Shown: piece by piece, positions 1-6,497 of the stretch | Layout of the letters: each line of letters begins with the position of its first letter | How positions within the stretch are numbered: the first letter of the stretch is position 1 | Assembly: GCA_900552465.1 (NCBI GenBank) | Contig: URZO01000105.1 | Location: 1 to 13,917 of the forward strand | Source: an uncultured Parabacteroides sp. | GTDB lineage: Bacteria > Bacteroidota > Bacteroidia > Bacteroidales > Tannerellaceae | Direction of reading: 5' to 3' | DNA length: 13,917 bases | Notes under the pieces: generated by a model | Told to the model about the DNA's origin: nothing | Databases searched by the model: none | Seen by the model: the letters and a program-made list of their open reading frames with translations, nothing else | Made by a program: the position numbers and the translations under genes

Positions 1-50
1 CGACCCCGAGATTACAAATCACGTGCTCTGGCCAACTGAGCTAAAGAGGC
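1..50 (-). tRNA. tRNA-Thr (anticodon UGU), 5' part only
   Basis: Read on the minus strand from base 50, the sequence gives a 7-nt acceptor arm (GCCTCTT), then TA, a D-stem GCTC/GAGC with loop AGTTGGCCA, and an anticodon arm CGTGA-TTTGTAA-TCTCG. Loop bases 34-36 are TGT, so it reads Thr codon ACA. The third anticodon-stem pair is a U-U mismatch. The T-arm and the 3' acceptor strand lie beyond the left edge of the window. Confidence 0.93.
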
Positions 51-90
51 ATTCTTTCTTTTAATAATCAATCTCTCTCGATTGCGGGTG

Positions 91-120
91 CAAAGGTAGG
101 CATTATTTTTAATTATGCAA
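91..120 (-). promoter_or_regulatory. Bacteroidota-type promoter of the tRNA gene
   Basis: On the minus strand there is a TTG (120-118), exactly 19 bases, then TACCTTTG (98-91). This fits the Bacteroidota -33/-7 consensus TTTG-N19-TAnnTTTG. The mature tRNA 5' end lies about 40 bases downstream, leaving a short 5' leader for RNase P removal. Confidence 0.8.
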
Positions 121-152
121 TAGTTTGGAGGGATAATGTGATTTATTTTTAT

Positions 153-191
153 AAAAAAACTCTCCGGACCCTTGAGCAGGCCTCGGAGAGT
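153..191 (-). terminator. Intrinsic terminator of the sod-trx operon
   Basis: The perfect 8-bp inverted repeat ACTCTCCG (159-166) / CGGAGAGT (184-191) is followed, on the minus strand, by a run of seven T (159-153). It lies 28 bases beyond the thioredoxin stop codon and separates the operon from the tRNA promoter. Confidence 0.85.
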
Positions 192-219
192 ATCATTTAT
201 TCAGAGTAGGATATTGTCC

Positions 220-582
220 TTATTTTTTTAAAAGTAGCTCATCTATAGCTCTTTTGAAATCTGCTTTTCCCATTGCGCCTTTTGCCATCTGCGGAGTTTC
301 GCCCATCGGACAAAAAAGAAGGGAAGGAATGCTCCGGATACCGAAAGAGGCGGCGAGTTCTTCCTCTTTTTCCGTATCGACTTTGTAGAAATCGATTTTT
401 CCGGCATATTCGTCCGCCAGCTCTTCCAGGATTGGGGCAACCATCTTACAGGGGCCACACCAGGTCGCGTAGAAATCCACAATACAAGGTTTGTCTCCTT
501 CATACACCCATTTGTCCGGGCTGGCTTCGTAATTGGCTACCTTTTTCAGGAAATCTGCTTTTGTCAATTCTGTTACTTTCAT
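220..582 (-). CDS. trxA: Thioredoxin
   Basis: This is a 120-residue cytoplasmic thioredoxin, a protein disulfide reductase normally recycled by NADPH-thioredoxin reductase. The active site WCGPC is at residues 41-45, within an ATWCGPCKMV context, and the cis-proline is P86 in SIPSL. The protein is slightly longer than E. coli Trx because of an N-terminal stretch before the active site, and it has an extra cysteine at position 33. The start at 582 is supported by a good Shine-Dalgarno (AAGGAG) 8-9 bases upstream, which overlaps the TGA stop of the preceding sod gene. A longer in-frame start at 639 would run back into sod and is not favoured. It sits 14 bases after sod and ends before a strong terminator, so the two are very likely cotranscribed and translationally linked. 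Bacteroides species carry several thioredoxins, so the letter in the symbol is uncertain. Confidence 0.93.
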   Translation of the reverse strand: MKVTELTKADFLKKVANYEASPDKWVYEGDKPCIVDFYATWCGPCKMVAPILEELADEYAGKIDFYKVDTEKEEELAASFGIRSIPSLLFCPMGETPQMAKGAMGKADFKRAIDELLLKK

Positions 583-596
583 TTTCTGTTCTCCTT

Positions 597-1172
597 TCAA
601 TATCTTTTGGCAACGGCATCCCAATCGATGATTTTCCACAAAGCGTTCAGATGGTCGGGACGGCGATTCCGGTAATCCAGATAATATGCATGTTCCCAGA
701 CATCGAATCCCAGGATCGGTTTCAGACCGTGAGCAACCGGATTGCTGCCGTTAGCTTCTTTGGTAATCGACAGTTTTCCGTCTTTATCTTTAGCCAGCCA
801 TACCCATCCGGAGCCGAACAAACTTGTTCCGGCAGCGACAAATTCTTTCTGGAAGTTCTCAAATGACCCCCACGTTTCATCGATCGCTTTTGCAAGTGCG
901 CCTGTCGGTCTGCCTCCGCCATAGGGAGAGAACTGGGTGAAATAGAGGTTGTGATTGAGTGTCTGTCCGGCATTGTTAAAGATGGCACCGTCGGATTCTG
1001 CCACGATCTGTTCCAAAGTTTCGTTCTCGAACTTGGTTCCCTCGATCAGGTTGTTCAGATTATTTACATAAGCCTGTAAATGCTTGCCATGATGAAACTC
1101 GATGGTTTCTTTACTTATAACCGGTTCCAGCGCGTCGGCTGCATAGGGTAACTGAATTAATTCAAATTTCAT
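597..1172 (-). CDS. sodB: Superoxide dismutase, Fe/Mn family
   Basis: This 191-residue cytoplasmic enzyme converts superoxide to oxygen and hydrogen peroxide. The family's four metal ligands are all present: H27 (FHHGKH), H74 (NHNLYF), D157 and H161 (DVWEHAYY). Q70, just before the second ligand, is the outer-sphere glutamine position typical of Fe-type enzymes. By analogy with the B. fragilis enzyme it may be cambialistic (inference). The hallmark GSGWVWL segment is at 120-126. The start at 1172 (MKFELIQLPY) matches the usual family N-terminus; an in-frame ATG at 1253 would add 27 hydrophobic residues with no counterpart in cytoplasmic SODs. I saw no clean -33/-7 promoter upstream, only weak TATTGTTG and TATTATTG matches near 1221-1231. 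The gene is paired with thioredoxin in an oxidative-stress operon. Confidence 0.96.
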   Translation of the reverse strand: MKFELIQLPYAADALEPVISKETIEFHHGKHLQAYVNNLNNLIEGTKFENETLEQIVAESDGAIFNNAGQTLNHNLYFTQFSPYGGGRPTGALAKAIDETWGSFENFQKEFVAAGTSLFGSGWVWLAKDKDGKLSITKEANGSNPVAHGLKPILGFDVWEHAYYLDYRNRRPDHLNALWKIIDWDAVAKRY

Positions 1173-1370
1173 AACTTTATCTTTTTTAGTTGTTATTAGA
1201 CTATTGCTATTATTTGTTATCAACAATAATAAGCTGAGACATAATGTTAGCATGTTCTATTTGTTTTATGTTGTTTCTACTATTCTAACATTCCCTGTCT
1301 GATATTTGTTCATGGAATGAAATGCATATTATTTATCGCGTGATAGAGGTTTTCTATGACCGGAATGTGC

Positions 1371-1378
1371 TATCTTCG
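1371..1378 (+). promoter_or_regulatory. Possible -7 box for the 1404 gene
   Basis: TATCTTCG differs by one base from the TAnnTTTG -7 consensus and would start transcription roughly 20 bases before the ATG at 1404. No convincing TTG lies at the -33 position, only a TTTT run near 1350. Confidence 0.35.
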
Positions 1379-1403
1379 CTAACAAATTAGAATAAGTACG
1401 ATC

Positions 1404-1754
1404 ATGACAAAAATTCAGGAAACACTGGCTGCATTGCCGGAAGAAAAGAAAGTGTTGTTCGCACCTGTATTCGGGGATGTGGATAAGTTTTATACGGCGG
1501 TTTATCTGATTGCACGCAACGAACATGTGACAGATCAGGAAAAGCCGGACCGATATGAAGACCGCCTGCAGGTGATCCGCCGGATTCGCAGTAAAGTGGA
1601 GAAACTGGTGGATTCTTTCGGATTGGAAGGTTCGGAGATCGTGGCGGATATCGCCAGCGATTACTTTGAAGATTATGTGAACTACAAAGAACCGGATATC
1701 CAAATGACGAACGACGAGTTTATCGGCATCATCCAAAAGGTGTCGCAGGTCTAA
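1404..1754 (+). CDS. Conserved-looking hypothetical protein, 116 aa
   Basis: I do not recognise the family. The product is small, soluble and acidic, with no signal peptide, membrane segment or cysteine. The sequence looks largely helical: charged segments around 40-75 (EKPDRYEDRLQVIRRIRSKV) and an acidic C-terminal half (DIASDYFEDYV, residues 84-94). Coding character is good, with GC-rich third positions like its neighbours. It has its own likely -7 box upstream and a strong terminator 24 bases after the stop, so it appears monocistronic. It is divergent from sod-trx across a 231-bp gap. The context gives no clear role. Confidence 0.75.
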   Translation: MTKIQETLAALPEEKKVLFAPVFGDVDKFYTAVYLIARNEHVTDQEKPDRYEDRLQVIRRIRSKVEKLVDSFGLEGSEIVADIASDYFEDYVNYKEPDIQMTNDEFIGIIQKVSQV

Positions 1755-1777
1755 AATAGATTATTTGTTTTGTCACT

Positions 1778-1812
1778 AAAAGCAACTTTTTGTTAACAGA
1801 AAGTTGCTTTTT
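1778..1812 (+). terminator. Intrinsic terminator after the 1404 gene
   Basis: A perfect 12-bp stem (1778-1789 with 1800-1811) around a 10-nt loop ends in a T-run at 1808-1812. Its distal arm also contains the TTG used as the -33 box of the next promoter. Confidence 0.85.
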
Positions 1813-1833
1813 ACGTATTAATCCGTATCTTGC
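1804..1833 (+). promoter_or_regulatory. Promoter of the AGCS symporter gene
   Basis: TTG (1804-1806), exactly 19 bases, then TATCTTGC (1826-1833), close to TAnnTTTG. Transcription would begin near 1840, giving a leader of about 24 bases before the ATG at 1864. The -33 box is inside the second arm of the preceding terminator hairpin. Confidence 0.55.
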
Positions 1834-1863
1834 AGACACTAATACGATCTAATCAAATTTGTT

Positions 1864-3531
1864 ATGCAGGAACTGAATAATATACTGTCCCTTATCGATT
1901 CCCACTTTGGCGGTTCGCAATGGTTTGTTTTCCTTTTGTTGGGAACCGGTCTGTTTTTTACTGTTTATCTGAGATTCCCTCAGGTCCGTTTTTTCCGGCA
2001 TGCCATAAAGGTTGTCAGTGGGAAATATGATAACAAGCACGATGTCGGCGATACTTCGCACTTCCAAGCCCTGTCGACTGCGTTGTCCGGCACGGTCGGG
2101 ACCGGCAATATTGCAGGTGTAGCCCTGGCGATTCATTTGGGAGGGCCTTCGGCTTTGTTCTGGATGCTGATGACGGCTTTTTTAGGTATGACGACAAAAA
2201 TGGTGGAAGTGACACTTTCCCATAAATACAGGGAACAAACGGAAGACGGGACGATTTCAGGAGGACCGATGTATTACATGAAGCATCGTTTGCATATGCC
2301 CTGGCTGGCAGCCTTGTTTGCCGTGGCGACTATATTCTCTTCGTTCGGAACAGGATGCCTGCCCCAGATAAACAGTATTTCCAACGCGATGTTTTCCACT
2401 TTCGGAATCCGGCATTATATAACAGGTGCCATTCTTGCTGTTTTGCTGGCATTGATCGTGATCGGAGGGATCAGGCGCATTGCGTTGGTATCGGAAAGGC
2501 TGATCCCTTTTATGTCGGTTCTGTATATAATGGGAGCAGTCAGTGTGTTGGCTTATAACTATGACAATATCCTGCCGGCCTTTGGTGCCGTGTTCGGTAA
2601 TATTTTCAGCGGAACAGCCGCTTCCGGAGGCTTTTTGGGTGCTACGGTCGTCTGGGCGTTTAACCGGGGAGTAAACCGCGGATTGTTCTCCAATGAGGCA
2701 GGGCAGGGGTCGGCGCCTATCGCCCATGCGGCGGCCAAAGCCGAAGAGCCTGTATCGGAAGGAATGGTTGCCTTGCTGGAGCCGTTTATCGATACGATCG
2801 TTATTTGCCTGATAACCGGGTTGGTCCTGATCTCGTCGGGAGCCTGGATGGAAAAATATGATAATCAATTCCAGCAGGCGGATACTGTTGTCCTGTCCGG
2901 GACTTATCAAGAAAAGGTTCCGGAGCAGAAAGCGCTTGTCTCCGGACATATCCTCGGCAAACAACTGTTGCCATTTTTTACCGGTAATTTGAAAGTGGAA
3001 GACGGCATGATTCAGACAACCGGAATCACGATTCTCCATGCCCGTTCTTTTGCGGACGATGTACGGGTGATGTCCGGCAAAGAACCCTATACGGGAAGTT
3101 TAGCCGTTCAGAATGGAAGTGTGGCGTTACCCGTACTGAAAGATAAGCAGGTGTATCTGACCGGAAAGTCCTTGCTTCATTCGGCTCCTCTCTCTACGGA
3201 AGCCTTTAAGAAAGGATTTTTAGGTGACTGGGGACAATATATCATTCCTTTCTCTTTGTTGCTGTTTGCTTTTACGACGGCTGTCGCCTGGTCTTATTAT
3301 GGTGACCGGGCTGTTACGTATTTATGGGGAAGTAAATATGTCCGTGCCTACCATATTATATATGTAGTCGGTTTTTTCCTGGCCTCCTTCACCGATACGA
3401 CTATCGTATGGGCTTTCTCCGGTGTGACGGTTGCCTTGATGACTTTGCCTAATCTGATCGGCATTCTGATCCTGCATAAGGAGGTGAAAAGTTCTGTCGA
3501 TTCCTATTGGAAGAGAGTCCGGGGAAAATAG
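1864..3531 (+). CDS. Sodium:alanine/glycine symporter (AGCS family)
   Basis: This 555-residue inner-membrane secondary transporter couples Na+ (or H+) entry to uptake of small neutral amino acids. Family hallmarks are visible: SGTVGTGNIAGVALAI (75-90), the signature GGPSALFWM (93-101) followed by TAFLGMTTK, the NRGVNRGLFSNEAGQGSAP loop around 268-286, and FAFTTAVAWSYYGDRA in the C-terminal half. About ten membrane segments are expected. Typical members are 440-490 residues. The excess lies almost entirely in a hydrophilic block at about 330-441, between the SGAW (325-328) helix end and the TEAFKKGF motif that normally follows soon after. This block looks like a small beta-rich extramembrane domain. 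Transcription probably starts from the TTG-N19-TATCTTGC promoter. The gene converges on the 3615-6152 lipoprotein gene. The exact substrate cannot be read from the sequence. Confidence 0.92.
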   Translation: MQELNNILSLIDSHFGGSQWFVFLLLGTGLFFTVYLRFPQVRFFRHAIKVVSGKYDNKHDVGDTSHFQALSTALSGTVGTGNIAGVALAIHLGGPSALFWMLMTAFLGMTTKMVEVTLSHKYREQTEDGTISGGPMYYMKHRLHMPWLAALFAVATIFSSFGTGCLPQINSISNAMFSTFGIRHYITGAILAVLLALIVIGGIRRIALVSERLIPFMSVLYIMGAVSVLAYNYDNILPAFGAVFGNIFSGTAASGGFLGATVVWAFNRGVNRGLFSNEAGQGSAPIAHAAAKAEEPVSEGMVALLEPFIDTIVICLITGLVLISSGAWMEKYDNQFQQADTVVLSGTYQEKVPEQKALVSGHILGKQLLPFFTGNLKVEDGMIQTTGITILHARSFADDVRVMSGKEPYTGSLAVQNGSVALPVLKDKQVYLTGKSLLHSAPLSTEAFKKGFLGDWGQYIIPFSLLLFAFTTAVAWSYYGDRAVTYLWGSKYVRAYHIIYVVGFFLASFTDTTIVWAFSGVTVALMTLPNLIGILILHKEVKSSVDSYWKRVRGK

Positions 3532-3543
3532 TAATCCGTAATT

Positions 3544-3607
3544 CAGTCTCATAGTAATGGTTTCGGCAAATCATAACTATGATCTGCCAAAACCATACTG
3601 ATGACTG
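3544..3607. terminator. Long hairpin between convergent genes
   Basis: The core inverted repeat 3557-3575 / 3578-3596 has arms of 19 bases with two mismatches around a 2-base centre. Pairing continues imperfectly outward (CAGT at 3544 against ACTG at 3604). There is no T-run on either strand. It is centrally placed between two facing stop codons, so a bidirectional termination or mRNA 3'-end stabilising role is likely. Confidence 0.55.
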
Positions 3608-3614
3608 TTGTCTG

Positions 3615-6152
3615 TCAATGTTTGGATTTGTCCGACAGGCGTTTCTCTAACAATCGCATATAATAGCCGCCTACAACCGAACGGGCCTGGAAGCCGCGTT
3701 GTGTTCCGTCGGAGGTGAAATGCCAGTCACTCAGCGGAATGCGCGAAGTTGTTTCGTTGGCATACAGCCATACCGGGAGCATAAGCGCTTCAAAGTCCGC
3801 TGCATCTCCGGTCAGGCAGGCGCTCCACAAAATCCAGTCCGATTTGGTATAATCTTCACGGTTATCCAGCGGCAAGCCGTATTTGTTTTGCTTGGTCTTG
3901 TAATAGGCCATTTCCGTTTCGGCAACTTCGGCCGGGAAGATATTCAGGCCCAACAGACGGTCCCAGACCAGATTATACTTCTGGCTCCAGGTTCCGGACT
4001 TGTCGAATGTCAACTTATAGTGGTCGTCGTCTTTTGCCATTGAAACCCATTTCTCCGCCATTTCGCGGGCAGCCGAGAGATAGGCTTCGGCAATCTCTTT
4101 CTTCCCCAGCATCTCTGCCATTTTGCCGTAGCCGGCTACTCCCATGATGGCTTTGATAGACAAGTTGGCATTGTGGGCGAAGTGGCCGGCAAAGTCGTCC
4201 GTGCAGAGTTGGTTCTCCGGATCGAGTCCTTCTTTTTTCAGGTAGTCGGCCCAGGTTGTCAGTACGTCCCAATGTTTGGCGGCATAATCGGCCTTCCCTT
4301 CGATTGTGGCAATGGCAGTTGCCAGGATCAGCATATTACCGGATTCCTCAACCGGCATGTCGCCGCCGTAGGTCTGACCGTTAGCCTGCGGATAGGTGCC
4401 GACATCATGTGCCGAGAACGGTTTGTTCCATTTACCGCTTTCACTATAGTAGAAGATGGGATTCATCATGCCTTTCAGCAGTTCCGGATTATAGCACAAG
4501 AACAAAGGAGCTGACGGATACGTGATGTCGACCGTGCCGATCGATCCGTTGCTGAAGTTCTCTTTTGAGAAGAACAGCAGGTTGCCCTCTTTGTCTGTGA
4601 CCAGTTTATGGGCGCCGATAGCCTGGCGGTAGGCCAGTGCGCAGAGTTCGGCATATTCCTGACCGCCGGCAGCTGCCGTTTCCTGCATCAGCCGTGCGTC
4701 GAAATCCGTACAACGTTTCATTATCCTGGCATAATCCTGCTGGCCTTTGGCAAAGGCATCGAAAATATCGACCTGCCCGTCATGTTTCCAGTAAGCCATC
4801 CGGTTATCGTTGAAATATTGGATGGCATACAAATCATCGTATCCGATCAGCAGATGTCCCGAAACGGTCTGGTTATCTACTGTGCCCAGATTGTCGGAAT
4901 AAGCTAAAACCGTCATCTGCCGTTCCATATTCTGAGAGATATTATCGGCATTGCCCGATAGTTTCCCGACAGACATAAATGCTTTCTTTGCGGCATAATA
5001 ATCATCGATAGCAACTGTTACATTTGGGGACTCGGGAGCCGAAAGATAGAAATATCCCCAGTCAATGCGCTGGTCGTCGCCTTTCTTTCCTAATATATCC
5101 TGGTCGACAGAGCCGGTTTTCAGGTAGACATATCCGTCTTTTTCAATCTTCTCGAAAGATACCGGCTGGTCGATTGTGTTGACAGCCCACTGAGGTGTTG
5201 CTTCTAAATATAACTGTACATCGTGCGCTTTACCGTTCAGCGAACGAACCTGGTAAGTGATGTAGTTATACGGAGCTGCCATGGCGTCGAGGTCGTCCAT
5301 CAGCATCGGGGCTGTGAAGATCAGGTCCAACTCGACCGGACCGCATTCGAATGTGTAGTAGGTCTGGGTCGGCATGACGGTTACCGATTTCTGGACCGCT
5401 TTGTTGTCGAAAGTGTCTCCCCGTTTCACTTTTTTCATGATGCCCATGTCTACGTATGCACCGCCGCCATTATTGCGGCAGTGGGCGGCCAGGATGTTTC
5501 CGGTCGGTTTCAGTGTGTTCGTGATTTTCTGGGGGATTTCTTTCAACAGGTCGTAATCCAGCCCGTTACCAGTTACGGCAACCAGCTGGCCATTTACATA
5601 CAGTTCGATATTGTCGTCATGGGAATATTGGAGGTACAGGGACTCTTTCGTCATCCCTTCCGGCCAGTCGAACGAGCGGCGTACCCAGATGTCGCCGTCT
5701 TTCCATGGAGTGGAACGATAAGGATTGTCTTCGGTTCCAAAGGCCGCCTTGCCTGTTTTCCACCCTTTTGCTTCATAATCGGGAGCCATCCATTCTCCTT
5801 CCGGCTGGCTGAATGTATAGGTGGCATCCCATAAACCGGAAGCAGCCGTACCGATCACCGGAGTGACCTCGACTTTGTCTACACCCATAAAACGGTATGA
5901 AACACCGTCTACACGCAAGCTTCCCAACAACGGGAAGTTGCGTCCGGTCCAGTGACGTACGCTTTCTTCATTCAGTTGATCGGCAAACGACCAGGCGCTG
6001 GTGTACGGGTCAATGGTTACCAACGGTGTGGCCGGTGCGCGCAATTCATTTTTTGCAGCAGGAGCATATACTTCACTCATTGTACGGGTGTTCGATGAAC
6101 AAGCACTCAGCAGGGCGGTACAGACTGACAGCAATGCAATTTGTCTTTTCAT
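3615..6152 (-). CDS. GtaA-like (glutaminase A family) lipoprotein with DUF4964, DUF5127 and DUF1793 domains
   Basis: This 845-residue exported lipoprotein has an N-terminal signal peptide with lipobox LSAC (cysteine 18). The following residues SSNTRT lack the acidic export signal used for surface lipoproteins, so periplasmic anchoring is favoured. Domains in order: DUF4964 at about 35-105 (RAPATPLVTIDPY, HWTG at 67-70); a galactose-binding-like beta-sandwich at about 108-241 (WMAPDYEAKGWKTG, DGDIWVRRSF, LYVNGQLV); DUF5127 at about 255-490; then the six-hairpin alpha/alpha region plus DUF1793, containing DDFAGHFAHNANLS (from D652) and WDRLLGLNIFP. This is the architecture of fungal glutaminase GtaA and of many Bacteroidota proteins whose substrate is unproven. 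A glycan or amide hydrolase role is possible, and glutaminase should not be assumed. No SusC/D pair is adjacent. No clean promoter was found; TTATTTTG near 6189-6182 is the best -7 candidate. Direct repeats at 6261-6299 may control it. Confidence 0.88.
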   Translation of the reverse strand: MKRQIALLSVCTALLSACSSNTRTMSEVYAPAAKNELRAPATPLVTIDPYTSAWSFADQLNEESVRHWTGRNFPLLGSLRVDGVSYRFMGVDKVEVTPVIGTAASGLWDATYTFSQPEGEWMAPDYEAKGWKTGKAAFGTEDNPYRSTPWKDGDIWVRRSFDWPEGMTKESLYLQYSHDDNIELYVNGQLVAVTGNGLDYDLLKEIPQKITNTLKPTGNILAAHCRNNGGGAYVDMGIMKKVKRGDTFDNKAVQKSVTVMPTQTYYTFECGPVELDLIFTAPMLMDDLDAMAAPYNYITYQVRSLNGKAHDVQLYLEATPQWAVNTIDQPVSFEKIEKDGYVYLKTGSVDQDILGKKGDDQRIDWGYFYLSAPESPNVTVAIDDYYAAKKAFMSVGKLSGNADNISQNMERQMTVLAYSDNLGTVDNQTVSGHLLIGYDDLYAIQYFNDNRMAYWKHDGQVDIFDAFAKGQQDYARIMKRCTDFDARLMQETAAAGGQEYAELCALAYRQAIGAHKLVTDKEGNLLFFSKENFSNGSIGTVDITYPSAPLFLCYNPELLKGMMNPIFYYSESGKWNKPFSAHDVGTYPQANGQTYGGDMPVEESGNMLILATAIATIEGKADYAAKHWDVLTTWADYLKKEGLDPENQLCTDDFAGHFAHNANLSIKAIMGVAGYGKMAEMLGKKEIAEAYLSAAREMAEKWVSMAKDDDHYKLTFDKSGTWSQKYNLVWDRLLGLNIFPAEVAETEMAYYKTKQNKYGLPLDNREDYTKSDWILWSACLTGDAADFEALMLPVWLYANETTSRIPLSDWHFTSDGTQRGFQARSVVGGYYMRLLEKRLSDKSKH

Positions 6153-6260
6153 TTTTGTTCTTATTTTTTTATTGATGATAGCAAAATAATCTGTTTAGGT
6201 TGCCCGAAGTTAGAGATAAAAAACGAAAGTAGGAAGCTATATGTCTATGTTACTGTGTAA

Positions 6261-6299
6261 TTGCACGATTTTTGAAAGCATTTGCATGATTTTTGAAAA
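6261..6299. repeat. Two 18-bp direct repeats at 21-bp period (operator candidate)
   Basis: TTGCACGATTTTTGAAAG (6261-6278) and TTGCATGATTTTTGAAAA (6282-6299) agree at 16 of 18 positions. Their starts are exactly 21 bp apart, about two helical turns, so both present the same face. Tandem half-sites at this spacing are typical of AraC-type regulators (family knowledge). The regulator here is unknown. They lie about 110-147 bp upstream of the lipoprotein start and 120 bp upstream of the transferase -7 box. Confidence 0.6.
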
Positions 6300-6417
6300 C
6301 GAGTATCCCGCCTTCCTCTATTAATCAAAATGAGTAATCCGGATGTAACAGTCTTTTAATAAAATGGAAATAACTTTTTTTGTGCTTCCGCTGTATACGT
6401 ATCTGAGGGATAACACC

Positions 6418-6425
6418 TACATTTG
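6418..6425 (+). promoter_or_regulatory. -7 box of the phosphoethanolamine transferase-kinase operon
   Basis: TACATTTG is a perfect TAnnTTTG -7 element. Transcription would start near 6432, leaving a leader of about 65 bases. No TTG lies 19-21 bases upstream (that position reads TATACG), so this promoter may be weak or activator-dependent. Confidence 0.55.
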
Positions 6426-6497
6426 CCGATTGCAGCAAGGCTGTAGCGAGAGGGGATAAGAATAGTTGATAAATTAGGCTTTTACAGGCAAAAATAG

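Larger units (their letters stand above)
6153..6497. other. Divergent intergenic region, 345 bp
   Basis: This lies between the minus-strand lipoprotein gene and the plus-strand phosphoethanolamine transferase gene. It contains no credible ORF. It holds the paired 18-bp direct repeats (6261-6299) and a -7 box for the transferase (6418-6425). A small GCAGC-AAG-GCTGT hairpin lies in the transferase leader near 6431-6443. The rest is AT-rich and unassigned. Confidence 0.8.

Noticed and set aside
583..639. N-terminal extension of thioredoxin
   Set aside because: It overlaps the end of sod, while the start at 582 has a good Shine-Dalgarno and the usual thioredoxin N-terminus.
1173..1253. Hydrophobic N-terminal extension of SOD as a signal peptide
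   Set aside because: The segment is followed by an internal MKFELIQLPY that matches the normal cytoplasmic SOD start. There is no cleavage-site pattern, and the DNA is AT-rich like non-coding sequence.
2257..3039. 260-codon minus-strand ORF opposite the AGCS symporter
   Set aside because: It has low-complexity, Arg/Gln-rich composition and no motif, and it lies fully inside a well-supported gene.
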